A stretch of DNA of 64,000 nucleotides from positions 620,001-684,000 of the forward strand of contig JBJLBO010000001.1 of assembly GCA_045568115.1 (NCBI GenBank), read 5' to 3'. The notes below the pieces were generated by a model. The model was not told the DNA's origin. It did not search any database and saw only the letters and a program-made list of their open reading frames with translations. Made by a program: the position numbers and the translations under genes. This DNA comes from MGIIb-O1 sp002457595. Lineage in GTDB: Archaea > Thermoplasmatota > Poseidoniia > Poseidoniales > Thalassarchaeaceae. Below are positions 10,601-19,082 of the stretch, in pieces (position 1 is the first letter of the stretch; each line of letters opens with the position of its first letter).

Positions 10601-11259
10601 AGCATTTTGTGCACAACTATATTGCAACTCGTCGACCTTTACCTGATGTTCGCTCATCAAGTACTATGAAGGCTAGAGTTGGTGGTCACACCGTCTATCT
10701 TTCTTCTAGTACATATGATGATGAAAGACTTGGAGAAATTATGATTACGACGTCAAAAGAAGGTGCTGCGTGGAGATCCTTGTTGAACCAATTCGCAATT
10801 GCAGTATCTATTGGTTTGCAATATGGAGTGCCTCTCGATGCCTTTGTCAAATCCTTCACTTTCCAAAAATTCGATCCAAGTGGCATGGTTACAGGAGGAA
10901 GTGGGCGTGTGAAAATGGCCACATCAATTGTGGACTATATCTTCCGAGAATTGGCAATTCAGCATCTAGATCGAGATGACCTAGCACACGTATCAGCAGA
11001 GGATCTTGTGACTACCTCAATCAGTCGTCCAGAAGCTACTGACGATGGAATCATGCGAGTCCAAGGAGATCGTCGTGATGTTCAACTGACTCTGGCTGCA
11101 GTGACTCCTTCTGAAGACGGCGATACAAGAACTCGAAGATTGGCTCGAGAGCGTGGTTTTACTGGAGACATCTGTGATGATTGTGGAAGTAGTCAGATGG
11201 TCCGAAATGGAACCTGCTTGAAATGCAATTCTTGTGGAGCCACTACGGGTTGCTCTTGA
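7612..11259 (+). CDS. nrdJ: Adenosylcobalamin-dependent (class II) ribonucleotide reductase
   Basis: Reduces ribonucleotides to deoxyribonucleotides with a B12-derived radical. Seen in order: NSPQWFNTGLNWAYGI, HACFIQSVSDSL, GSGTGSNFSRIRG, NPCSEYMFLDDTACNLASINL with the active-site Cys, and PTGTIGLVMGADTTG. A TSCPD-like domain follows around 1020-1130, and the tail is Cys-rich (CDDCG, CLKCNSCGATTGC) and fits a zinc-ribbon and redox relay. About 1215 residues is normal for the long NrdJ class and no intein is visible. The frame is open back to a GTG at 7510, but the ATG at 7612 is preceded by GGAGAGGGGG with suitable spacing and is preferred. The enzyme makes the cell dependent on cobalamin unless another reductase exists elsewhere. 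Confidence 0.92.
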   Translation: MQTRSEEESIEEIGEAEKGLVIERRFTTAGSDPFEQFDWIEMSVEIRNPDGSLAHEIQGVQLPSGFAGVPGKICAQKYLRKAGVPAALRKVPEDGVPVWLQKSEPDHEKLQRLDAESRFVGESNGRELFRRLAGTWTYWGYKHGYFASEADTRAFYDEMCYLIASQRSAPNSPQWFNTGLNWAYGIEGPAQGHHYVDPLTGEVKLSEDAYTHPQPHACFIQSVSDSLVGGNESIMGLWNREALLFKYGSGTGSNFSRIRGAGEPLSGGGTSSGLLSFLKIGDRAAGAIKSGGTTRRAAKMVTLDLDHPDIEEYIDWKLTEEEKVSALVIGSNILQKHSDAIMEAIWSFDEDDGRLDPATNGSLKMAMVKAVRDSIPQPHIKRILDLAGQGWKGLEFEVLDTDWQGEGYATVSGQNSNNSVRVPNSFMNALRDNGEWNLYFRTELDKAANAGRDPVPSRSMPAADLWNKIAYTAWACADPGVQFDTTINEWHTCPEGGRINGSNPCSEYMFLDDTACNLASINLLHYYDKSTQTFNVDDFRHSVRLWTTTLEISVLMAQFPSSEIARKSYEYRTLGLGFCNLGSMLMHMGIPYDDERGYAICGAVTSIMCGESYATSAEMASILGTFPDYESNSEHMLRVMRNHRRAAYDAPAEEYEGLSVAPMGINSKKCPKDLLEAARNSWDRALREGEEHGFRNAQTTVIAPTGTIGLVMGADTTGVEPQFSLVQYKQLAGGGSLRIINHGVPNALTRLGYSAKQTEAIQEYIMGTASLKNCPTVSSMALKENGFDKATIKKIESSFPDVFDIRSAFAPSILGQDFCAESLGMSEVQYNDAFFDVLDHLGFTASQIDDANDHVFGYGTIEGAPGLKDEHLAVFDCATPCGKYGKRSIQWKAHVLMMAAAQPFISGAISKTINMPADATIDDIRKAYELSHETMNKACAVYRDGSKLSQPLMNQLVDASTLTDEEDDEAVTVVHKMVEETAQALPVPAPAAQVLAEHFVHNYIATRRPLPDVRSSSTMKARVGGHTVYLSSSTYDDERLGEIMITTSKEGAAWRSLLNQFAIAVSIGLQYGVPLDAFVKSFTFQKFDPSGMVTGGSGRVKMATSIVDYIFRELAIQHLDRDDLAHVSAEDLVTTSISRPEATDDGIMRVQGDRRDVQLTLAAVTPSEDGDTRTRRLARERGFTGDICDDCGSSQMVRNGTCLKCNSCGATTGCS

Positions 11260-12594
11260 TTAACTCAGAAATTTGCTGAGTTCTGAATTGCGGATTTCAA
11301 TCCATTGAAGTAGTTCCGAATGTGCTTTTGAGTCCACTATTGCAAGATTGGAACAGGTTTTCATAAAGTAATCAGGATTCACGCGATATTGCTCAACAAT
11401 CAAATTAGCAACTCTTGAACGACCAACCTCTGAAGAATTTATCCAAGCCTTTACGAGAAGTGAATGGGGGTCGTCAGGATTCTGAGAAAGATAATCTCTG
11501 AGGCCGGATTCGACAATTCTTTGGATAGCCTTTTGATTTTCTGATTCAAGAATCATGGAAGCGCGTGGGATAAAATCCTCTCCTGAGGAACGAGAAAGAC
11601 CTCCAATATAGGTTGCAGTCAGAGCGATTACTGAAGAGTCCGTATCTTCGAGAAGTCTGTCGGCTAGAGAAAGAGCAAAAGCAGGGTATTCAGAAGTAAT
11701 TCGCGAAAGAGATTCGGCTACTTTGCGGCGAGCTTGGGGGTTGTTGTGTTCAGAACAGGCCACAAGAATATCTTTTGCTTCAGCCGAAATATTAGGCAAT
11801 AATTGCAGGGCTGCACTAACATAAATTGGCACTGATTCAGAATTAGTATTGTTTAGTTCCTGTAGTATACGGTTTGGAATATCTAATACTTGAGAAAGAG
11901 GGGGAGAGACAGAGAGATTCTCTATCCAGATTGGGAGCACATTATGTGCTGAAGAATCACGTAAGGATAGTGTATCAAGAATTGCTGTAACAGCCATCAC
12001 TCCTGCAGGATGAGGAGGTAATGAAGGAGCGGGTGTGCTACTAGGAGACCAAGCCAATTGATGTCGACCAGAAACAGAAGAGTATGGGAGTGAACTTGGA
12101 GTAACTGCGTATGCAATAGATTCGATTAGAGGGTAACACTCATTTCGAGCGATTTCTGAGCCAAAGAGTGCTATGCCTGTAACTAAGGATGCACCAAGAT
12201 ACCAACGATCTGTATCTGGTGAAAATTCATCTAATGCTGAAGTCAGCCAATCACGGGCAATTAGGACCAAAACTCTCTCAGAGATTTCATCTGCATTTTT
12301 CTCGAGCCATCTAGATTCGGCTTCGTCAGGATCAATTGCTCTTTTCACATAATCAGGAAGTCTAATCTCGATGATCTCTGCTAATCTAATCTCAAAGCCC
12401 TGCCGGTCAACTGTGAAAATCCCCAGCGCTTGACGGACTAGAGATTCTGAATCGCTTGGAGGTATAGCAGGGAAATCTGGCAACTCCAGAGGAGGGTTAG
12501 GCAGAGGAGATATCTCATAGGCTTCCCTAATTGCACTACCTAGGCGCTCATTAGTTAGTTGCCAGACAAGTGCTTTGCCTTCGCGCCTGGCCAT
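11260..12594 (-). CDS. HEAT-like alpha-solenoid protein of unknown function
   Basis: No family is recognised with certainty. The 444-residue sequence is predominantly helical, with repeated segments of the type ALxLLPNISAEAKDILVAC, ARRKVAESLSRI and SSVIALTATYIGGLSR in the C-terminal half, which resemble HEAT/armadillo repeats. A proline-rich linker occupies about 50-70 and another Pro/Ser-rich patch lies near 190-200. There is no signal peptide or membrane segment. The upstream-most start is a TTG; the ATG immediately after it, preceded by GGGTGGCC, is chosen. The stop abuts that of nrdJ (convergent), and tfb ends 16 bases upstream on the same strand, so it may be transcribed with tfb. Confidence 0.55.
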   Translation of the reverse strand: MARREGKALVWQLTNERLGSAIREAYEISPLPNPPLELPDFPAIPPSDSESLVRQALGIFTVDRQGFEIRLAEIIEIRLPDYVKRAIDPDEAESRWLEKNADEISERVLVLIARDWLTSALDEFSPDTDRWYLGASLVTGIALFGSEIARNECYPLIESIAYAVTPSSLPYSSVSGRHQLAWSPSSTPAPSLPPHPAGVMAVTAILDTLSLRDSSAHNVLPIWIENLSVSPPLSQVLDIPNRILQELNNTNSESVPIYVSAALQLLPNISAEAKDILVACSEHNNPQARRKVAESLSRITSEYPAFALSLADRLLEDTDSSVIALTATYIGGLSRSSGEDFIPRASMILESENQKAIQRIVESGLRDYLSQNPDDPHSLLVKAWINSSEVGRSRVANLIVEQYRVNPDYFMKTCSNLAIVDSKAHSELLQWIEIRNSELSKFLS

Positions 12595-12610
12595 CAAAAG
12601 GCCACCCTAT

Positions 12611-13537
12611 TCAAATCTCTAACTCGATATTCAGGTTCTGGATTAATTCCTTGTACCTATTTCGAATTGTGACCTCAGTAACACCCGCGACCTCGGCAAC
12701 CTCACGCTGAGTTCGGCGTTTGCCACAAAGAACGCTTGCAATGTAAATGATTGATGCGGCAATGCCAGTTGGTCCACGACCACTGGTCAATTCCTTCTCT
12801 TGGGCCTTTGCAATCAACTCATATGCCTTGGCCTGAACTTCTGCATCAAGGTCTAGGCCTGAGCAGAATCTTGGAATATAATCCTCAGGCTTGGTTGGTG
12901 GAATCTTCATCTTCAACTCTCGAACCATAAATCGGTAAGTTCGGCCTATTTCCTTTCGGCCGGTTCGGCTCGCTTCACCGATTTCATCGAGAGTTCTAGG
13001 GTTGTTACACTGACGGCAGGCTGCGTAAAGTGACGCCGCGGCTACTCCCTCAATAGAACGCCCTCGGATGAGTCTCTTCTCAACTGCTTTCTTATAATTC
13101 ACAGCAGCAGTTTCACGGATACTCTTAGGTAAGTCAAGACGGCTGGCCATTCTATCTAATTCGGCCAATGCCATAGCTAGATTTCGCTCAGTTGCGTTGC
13201 TAACTCGAGAACGCTTCTGCCACTTTCTCATTCGATAAAACTGTGAACGGTATCGGGAAGAGATTGTTTTTCCTGAATAGTCCTTGTTTTGCCAATCGAT
13301 ATCTGTTGACAGACCTTTGTCGTGAAGCATCACAGTCATTGGCGCACCTGTGCGCGCACGCTGATCTCCCTGTTCGGGACTGAAAACACGCCATTCAGCA
13401 CCTTGATCAATCACATTGTCTTCTAAAACAAGACCGCAGTCATTACAGACTACTTCTCCTCGAGTTTCATCTCTGGTGAGATTTCTTGACCCGCATTCGC
13501 TACACTTCACAATGTCTTCGACTAAATATTCTGACAT
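12611..13537 (-). CDS. tfb: Transcription initiation factor TFB (TFIIB homologue)
   Basis: Recruits RNA polymerase to TBP-bound promoters. The N-terminal zinc ribbon has C12/C15 and C31/C34, followed by the B-reader/linker region (WRVFSPEQ) and two cyclin-like repeats, recognisable at AAASLYAACRQ and AASIIYIASVL, ending in the recognition helix segment VAGVTEVTIRNRYKEL. At 308 residues it is full length. Archaea often carry several TFBs; only this one is in the window. A strong AGGAGG ribosome binding site lies 8 bases before the ATG and a clear TATA box about 50 bases before it; a hairpin overlaps the ribosome binding site. Confidence 0.95.
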   Translation of the reverse strand: MSEYLVEDIVKCSECGSRNLTRDETRGEVVCNDCGLVLEDNVIDQGAEWRVFSPEQGDQRARTGAPMTVMLHDKGLSTDIDWQNKDYSGKTISSRYRSQFYRMRKWQKRSRVSNATERNLAMALAELDRMASRLDLPKSIRETAAVNYKKAVEKRLIRGRSIEGVAAASLYAACRQCNNPRTLDEIGEASRTGRKEIGRTYRFMVRELKMKIPPTKPEDYIPRFCSGLDLDAEVQAKAYELIAKAQEKELTSGRGPTGIAASIIYIASVLCGKRRTQREVAEVAGVTEVTIRNRYKELIQNLNIELEI

Positions 13538-13545
13538 ACTCTCAT

Positions 13546-13564
13546 CCTCCTTTCGTAAGAAAGG
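13546..13564 (-). promoter_or_regulatory. tfb ribosome binding site within a perfect leader hairpin
   Basis: In mRNA sense the leader reads CCTTTC-TTAC-GAAAGG and then AGG, so a perfect 6-bp stem with a 4-base loop (13549-13564) ends inside the GGAGG element (13546-13551) used by tfb. Folding would bury part of the ribosome binding site. The same palindrome could instead be a protein-binding dyad near the predicted transcription start. Confidence 0.4.
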
Positions 13565-13586
13565 TAATATATTCGCAATTGACTTC

Positions 13587-13596
13587 TTATTTAAAT
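13587..13596 (-). promoter_or_regulatory. TATA box of tfb
   Basis: Minus-strand sequence ATTTAAATAA matches the archaeal TATA consensus. It predicts a transcription start near 13563-13567, that is at the foot of the leader hairpin, leaving a leader of about 28 bases before the ATG. Confidence 0.55.
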
Positions 13597-13688
13597 CTTA
13601 GAGTACCATAGTTAACCAATAATGTTGCAATTTGCTAATCTGTGTTGCACCTCACTAAGGATGAAATAGCAACGTATCTTGGAGCATT

Positions 13689-15710
13689 ATGGGAGATTGT
13701 GGAATGAGCGGAAAATGGCCCCCCTCTGAAGTGTCTCTAGATTCTGAAGCGCGTGTCCTTTTCCTAACTAAGGATCTTGATCTTATCAGAAAACAATTGT
13801 ATGAAGGATTAAATCTGAAGATGGAGGAACTTAGTATCGATGATCTTCTAGATGATATCAATACAGATGTGATGACGCCTGCATGGGTCTGCTTTGATCA
13901 TGACCCCGCGGTCTTAGCTGAAAATGCATATGCAGGCCTACTTCACGATGGTAAGCGTGTCTTTGAAGAAAAAGCATTGATGGACGGAGGTTTCTCTGTT
14001 ATCGTAAGTGGCCACCGCAAAGGAACGGGCAGTAGCCGAGAAACTGCGGCTCAATGTGAAAGGTGGTCTGGTATTCGTATTATTATTGCAGCATCCTTCG
14101 CCCCCATTCACGAACGGAATAACATCAATCTCGGCCAGTTGATGGGCGATCATTCGATGCTCGAACGCTTGCAAAACGGTGAGAGTATTGGCCTTGCTGA
14201 GTTCACTGATAAGTACGACCCTGTAACTCAACTAATCATCGAGAATGGCGGGATTTTCCCATTTGCAAAGAAATTGAAGGGGGGTGAGGTGGCCTTGCCA
14301 ACAGTGAGTACCGAGCCTGTGCCTATGACAATGGCTGAGAAGATGATTTCAAACAAACTGCTCGGTCAGAACGGTATACGGGGATACGTGAAACCGGGTG
14401 ATGCAGTTCTCGCTCAAGTTGATGGCGGATATTCTCACGAATTCACCACTGCGCAAGTTCACAACTTCCTCTCAGCCGAGTACGGTGGCGATTATGTCTT
14501 GCCAAACCCGCCAAAATTCGCCGTCTTCGAGGATCACTTACTGTACGCGACAGGTGTGGCCCGATTCAGAAAATTCGCAGATAAAATCCAGATGCTACGT
14601 GACCTGCAAGTAGTATTCCAGCGACACACAGGTGTGCGAGACTATTCTGCAGTTGACGGGGTGAGTCCGGGTATTTGTCATCAAGTGGCGCGTGAAGAAT
14701 TCATCGATGTAGGAGATTTCATTCAAGCAACAGATAGCCACACTTGCATGGGAGGAGCAAGCAACGCACTCACATACGGAGTTGGCTCTACTGAGTATGC
14801 AAACCTCGTTCACAACCAATTCGCCTTCGTCAAAGTTCCCGAAAGTATCCGCTTCGAATTGCTAGGTAACCTCGATCCGGGGTGCACCGCCAAGGATGTG
14901 ATTTTGCACATTTTGTGGAAATATGCAGCACAGTCTGATACTCTAGACCGTTCGATGGAATTCGGCGGCCCGGGGCTCGCTTCGCTCTCTATGGATGAGC
15001 GGGCTACACTGTGCAACATGGCCACTGAATGCTCGGCAAAAACTGGCATTTGCGAGCCGGATAACCTGACAGTTGAGTGGTTGCTCGACCGTCGTGATGG
15101 CTTGACTGAAGAAGATGTACGGGCAGCCTTTGTGCTGCCCGACGAAGATGCTCAGTATCATGGTGGAGTTCACACCATTGACCTATCTTCTATTCGTCCG
15201 ATGGTGGCGCATCCGGGCGACCCAGATGCTGGTATTCCATCCGACCCAACTAACGGAGCTTACATCGATGAGTTGGGTGAAGTTGCTATCGACATCGCTT
15301 ATGCTGGCTCTTGTACAGCTGGAAAGGACGATGATTTCGCTTACTATGCGATGGTAGCAAGCGCTGCTCTCAAGGCGGGACTGACCATTGCAGATGGTGT
15401 GGATTGCTACATCCAATTCGGCTCGAAGACAGTGAAAGACCTCTCCGAGCAGAATGGGTGGACTGAGTTATTCGAGCGGGCGGGAGTTCAGTTAATCGAC
15501 CCAGGCTGTGGGGCCTGTATCGGCGCTGGACCGGGGGTCTCAGATCTCGAAGAACAGGTTACTGTGTCTGCGATAAATCGCAATTTCCAAGGTCGTTCGG
15601 GCCCGGGAAAACTGTACTTGGCGAGTCCACTGACGGTGATGGCAAGCGCTTTCACTGGAAAAATCACCGCGTGGCATCCAGACCTTTTTGAAGTCGGAGA
15701 CGTGCTCTAA
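13689..15710 (+). CDS. Aconitase-family hydratase, swivel domain fused ahead of catalytic domain
   Basis: A 673-residue hydro-lyase of the aconitase / isopropylmalate isomerase superfamily. Residues about 60-200 form a LeuD-like swivel domain (SGHRKGTGSSRETAAQ, then AASFAPIHERNNINLG). From about 215 the LeuC-like part begins (TMAEKMISNKLLG), with QATDSHTCMGGASNA, and the [4Fe-4S] ligands in YAGSCTAGKDD and DPGCGACIGAG, ending with the YLASPLTVMASAF motif. The swivel-first order resembles AcnB without its HEAT domain, and differs from AcnA. With isocitrate dehydrogenase 7 kb away aconitase is the likely activity, but homoaconitase or isopropylmalate dehydratase cannot be excluded. The ATG at 13689 follows a GGAG; MSGKWPP six codons on is an alternative. 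Confidence 0.75.
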   Translation: MGDCGMSGKWPPSEVSLDSEARVLFLTKDLDLIRKQLYEGLNLKMEELSIDDLLDDINTDVMTPAWVCFDHDPAVLAENAYAGLLHDGKRVFEEKALMDGGFSVIVSGHRKGTGSSRETAAQCERWSGIRIIIAASFAPIHERNNINLGQLMGDHSMLERLQNGESIGLAEFTDKYDPVTQLIIENGGIFPFAKKLKGGEVALPTVSTEPVPMTMAEKMISNKLLGQNGIRGYVKPGDAVLAQVDGGYSHEFTTAQVHNFLSAEYGGDYVLPNPPKFAVFEDHLLYATGVARFRKFADKIQMLRDLQVVFQRHTGVRDYSAVDGVSPGICHQVAREEFIDVGDFIQATDSHTCMGGASNALTYGVGSTEYANLVHNQFAFVKVPESIRFELLGNLDPGCTAKDVILHILWKYAAQSDTLDRSMEFGGPGLASLSMDERATLCNMATECSAKTGICEPDNLTVEWLLDRRDGLTEEDVRAAFVLPDEDAQYHGGVHTIDLSSIRPMVAHPGDPDAGIPSDPTNGAYIDELGEVAIDIAYAGSCTAGKDDDFAYYAMVASAALKAGLTIADGVDCYIQFGSKTVKDLSEQNGWTELFERAGVQLIDPGCGACIGAGPGVSDLEEQVTVSAINRNFQGRSGPGKLYLASPLTVMASAFTGKITAWHPDLFEVGDVL

Positions 15711-15840
15711 TCATTCATTTTCGTACACTAAGCCGCAGAAGAGTCACGCATAGTTAAGTGGGTCGGGCTCTCGGACAAGTTCGACCGCAACAGGCCCCGA
15801 GTCATTCGGACTATGGGAGGACCTGAAGGGGGTATTCGCG

Positions 15841-17943
15841 ATGGTAGATGCAGAGAAAATTGCAAGTAAACAAAAGCAGATTTCAATTAGTGAATTTTTT
15901 GAAAAGAATAAGCATTTCCTAGGATTTGACACCCTTCAGAGAGCTGTGATAACTGCGGTCAAAGAGTCTGTTGACAATTCACTTGATGCCTGTGAAGAAA
16001 CTCGTATCTTGCCAGAAATCAAGGTTGAAATAAATCGCCTTGGAAATGATCGCCTTGAGTTAATTTGTCAGGATAATGGACCGGGTATTCCACGAGATTC
16101 GGTTGAGAATGTATTTGGAAAGTTCCTGCTGGGATCTAGATTCCACGCAATTAGACAAACGCGAGGGCAGCAGGGAATCGGGATTACTGGCGTCGTCATG
16201 TATAGCCAACTTACCACTGGATCAAAAACAAGTGTTGTATCAAAAGTGGCCTCTGATTCTTCGGCAGTCTATGTGGATTTAGGATTGGATACTCGAAAGA
16301 ATCGTGCTACAAAATCGAATGAAAGAAGAGATGTTTGGTTCGAAAATGGACAAGAGGTGAGACATGGTCTCAAAATACGGACTGTGATGAGAGCAAAATA
16401 TCAACGCGGGCGACAATCTGTTCACCAATATCTAAGAATGACGAGTATAGTAAATCCGCATGCCTCAATCAAATTAATTGTCAAAGACAAGGAAGGAGAA
16501 ATTATTGACCAAGGGCACTGGGTTCGGACAACTGATCGCTTGCCGAGAGTTGTTGAAGAAATCAAACCACACCCTCATGGAATACAACTTGGTCAATTAC
16601 AACGTATGCTCAAAGAAGCGGACGAACGAAAACTAACTTCGTTCCTTAGACACAATTTTTCTGGAGTAAGTGTGCGAGCGGCAAAAGAAATTCTTCAGGC
16701 GGCAGGGCTTGAAGAAGGACGTACTCCTGTTCGAGTAAAGGCCGACGAAGCACAAGCAATGGTTGAAGCCTTCCAAGGTGTCAAACTACTAGCTCCTCCT
16801 ACTGATTGTTTGTCACCGATTGAAGAGATGTTAATCAAGAAGGGGCTTTCTAAAGCAATTGATTCAAGATTCGCCTCAACTGTAACTCGAAAGCCGACGG
16901 TGTCTCTAGGAAATCCATTCCAAATTGAAGTGGGCCTTGTTTTTGGAGGCGATTTACAGGCGGATGGGCCCATTGAAGTGTTGCGCTTTGCCAATCGTGT
17001 TCCTCTAATGTATCAACAAGGTGGCTGCCTATTGACGAAAGGTTTGGAATCTGTTGATTGGAAGAGATATGGATTAGATCATCCCGGTGGAAGAGGCTTG
17101 CCAAAGGGGCCAGCGGCAGTTCTAATTCATCTTGCATCAACTAATGTTCAATTCACTAGTGAAGCAAAGGAAGCTGTAGCAGATAATGAGGAAGTTTTCG
17201 AAGAAATCAGAAAGGCTATGTTAGAGGTTGGGAGAGGATTACGAAATCATCTAAAGAAGAGTTCTCAACGCAAAAAGGCTCAGGAAAAATTCGATTTGAT
17301 TAATATCATCCTACCTGAAATATCGAAGAAAACCTCCGATCTTCTAGAACGAGAAGAACCCGATCTTGCCCCTGTAATTACGAAAATAATGAATGCAGTA
17401 TTCCTTGAAGATGAAATTATTTGGGATAAGGAAACTAAGAATACCATTTGTTCAATTACAATTTATAATTACACTGCAAGGGCTCGTGCTTACACAATAT
17501 TGGCAAAATGGCCTGAAGCAGATGGAGTATGTATTGTTGAAAATCCGAGAGGTGGAAGGAAAGAAACCACAGGTCTTTGGAACTGGAGATTGGATACTTT
17601 AGACCCTGGGCAATCAGCGGAAATACGCTTTGCTGTTTCTGGGCTATCAAAGGGAGACTGGAATGAGTCTGATGTATTCTTTAGAGGAAATGGAGAAATC
17701 ATTGGCGCAACAAGAATCGATGAGAAACTTCTCGACGAAATGAGGAAAATGGATGCTTTGGCTGCAGCAGAGGCTGAGCATGCGGTTCCCAAAACTGAAT
17801 CTATCGAACATTTGGTCGAAAGAACACCATATCCTGTAAATGAAGGAAATGATGAGATTTTGATTGATGGAAAGGATCCTGTTGGTGGAGATAGTGAAAC
17901 TGCTTCAATAGACCTTTGGGCTTACGAGGAGGGAGATGAATGA
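15841..17943 (+). CDS. top6B: DNA topoisomerase VI subunit B
   Basis: ATPase subunit of the type IIB topoisomerase that relaxes and decatenates archaeal DNA. The GHKL fold is evident from the N-box ESVDNSLDACEE (about 44), the G1 box DNGPGIP (about 80) and the ATP-lid GQQGIGITG (about 116). The H2TH segment (RHNFSGVSVRAAKEILQAAG) and the transducer domain with its conserved SxxK-type lysine loop region follow. The C-terminal 150 residues form an Ig-like extension followed by an acidic tail. Length 700 is normal for euryarchaeal Top6B with the C-terminal domain. Its stop overlaps the start of subunit A in ATGA, indicating translational coupling. Confidence 0.95.
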   Translation: MVDAEKIASKQKQISISEFFEKNKHFLGFDTLQRAVITAVKESVDNSLDACEETRILPEIKVEINRLGNDRLELICQDNGPGIPRDSVENVFGKFLLGSRFHAIRQTRGQQGIGITGVVMYSQLTTGSKTSVVSKVASDSSAVYVDLGLDTRKNRATKSNERRDVWFENGQEVRHGLKIRTVMRAKYQRGRQSVHQYLRMTSIVNPHASIKLIVKDKEGEIIDQGHWVRTTDRLPRVVEEIKPHPHGIQLGQLQRMLKEADERKLTSFLRHNFSGVSVRAAKEILQAAGLEEGRTPVRVKADEAQAMVEAFQGVKLLAPPTDCLSPIEEMLIKKGLSKAIDSRFASTVTRKPTVSLGNPFQIEVGLVFGGDLQADGPIEVLRFANRVPLMYQQGGCLLTKGLESVDWKRYGLDHPGGRGLPKGPAAVLIHLASTNVQFTSEAKEAVADNEEVFEEIRKAMLEVGRGLRNHLKKSSQRKKAQEKFDLINIILPEISKKTSDLLEREEPDLAPVITKIMNAVFLEDEIIWDKETKNTICSITIYNYTARARAYTILAKWPEADGVCIVENPRGGRKETTGLWNWRLDTLDPGQSAEIRFAVSGLSKGDWNESDVFFRGNGEIIGATRIDEKLLDEMRKMDALAAAEAEHAVPKTESIEHLVERTPYPVNEGNDEILIDGKDPVGGDSETASIDLWAYEEGDE

Positions 17944-19040
17944 GTGCAAATGGATTCACTAAGGAAGAAGTAATTGGCGCGTTGCATGGCATAGCTGCAG
18001 AAATGCATGACCGAATGGCGAAAGGAGAACCTCCTAGAATGACACTTCCAGTAAGAACAAAACAAAACATCGCTTTCGATAATAAACTCGGTGTTTACAA
18101 ATATGGAAAAAAGAGATCTACTCGAGACGCAACTTCTCTAGGCTCGGCTAGGCAATTACTTCGGGCTTTACATGTTAGTGAATTTATTGAAGAAATGATT
18201 GAGGCTGGAAAATCATCAACACTCAGAGAAATGTACTACATCTCGGAAGGTTGGGGCCATGGTAAGTTTGGGTCGCAGAATGAAAGTAATAATCTTGCAG
18301 AAGATCTTGAAATTGTGACCAAATGTATGCGAGAAGATTTCAAATTAAGACCTGAAGAAGATGGAGCACGAATTATTGGCAATATCACCTTTGAAGAACG
18401 GAATCGAAAAGGTGAATGGATGCGAATCAACTGCCGGGATGATGTAGGAGATTCGGGATATGGTGTTCCATATAATGTAGAATCTGAAAAGCTAAAACTT
18501 GTAGATCACGATGTAGATTTCATAATGGCAATCGAGACTGGTGGGATGTTTGACCGATTGGTAGAAAATGGGTTTGATGATGATTCTAGGTGTGCCCTAA
18601 TTCATTTGAAGGGGCAGCCCGCTCGTTCGACTCGAAGAATAATCAAGAGAATGAATGAGGAATGGAATCTTCCTGTTTTAGTATTCCTTGACGGTGACCC
18701 TTGGTCTTACAGAATCTATGCTTCAATTGCTTATGGAGCAATAAAAACCGCGCACATTTCAGAATATCTTGCAACTCCAAGTGCGATATATCTTGGAATA
18801 AGGGCAGCAGACATTATGTCATATGACCTACCTGCTGATGACCTGTCCAGTAAGGATATTCAAGCCTTGAAAGCAGAGCTAAGTGATCCTCGATTTGCCG
18901 ATGCAGAATGGCAAAATGAAATCAACCTAATGCTAGAACTTGGCAAGAAGGCTGAACAGCAGTCACTAGCCAAGTATGGTCTTGATTTCGTCACAGACAC
19001 ATACCTTCCAGAGAAATTAGCCGAAATCATGGGACGATGA
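17940..19040 (+). CDS. top6A: DNA topoisomerase VI subunit A (Spo11-like)
   Basis: Cleaving subunit of topoisomerase VI. The winged-helix CAP domain contains the catalytic Tyr in LREMYYISEGW (about residue 100), with the GKFGSQNES segment after it. The Toprim domain has the metal-binding Glu in AIETGGMFDRL and the DxD in VFLDGDPWSYRIY. At 366 residues it is full length. The start codon overlaps the Top6B stop by four bases, so the two subunits are produced together. Confidence 0.95.
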   Translation: MSANGFTKEEVIGALHGIAAEMHDRMAKGEPPRMTLPVRTKQNIAFDNKLGVYKYGKKRSTRDATSLGSARQLLRALHVSEFIEEMIEAGKSSTLREMYYISEGWGHGKFGSQNESNNLAEDLEIVTKCMREDFKLRPEEDGARIIGNITFEERNRKGEWMRINCRDDVGDSGYGVPYNVESEKLKLVDHDVDFIMAIETGGMFDRLVENGFDDDSRCALIHLKGQPARSTRRIIKRMNEEWNLPVLVFLDGDPWSYRIYASIAYGAIKTAHISEYLATPSAIYLGIRAADIMSYDLPADDLSSKDIQALKAELSDPRFADAEWQNEINLMLELGKKAEQQSLAKYGLDFVTDTYLPEKLAEIMGR

Positions 19041-19082
19041 TGTTCGGCCAAGCATCAAATGTGACGGCTGCTTGAGTCGACC

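Noticed and set aside
7612..11259. Intein in the long ribonucleotide reductase
   Set aside because: The length is explained by the TSCPD-like and zinc-ribbon C-terminal parts; no intein splice motifs or homing endonuclease blocks were seen.
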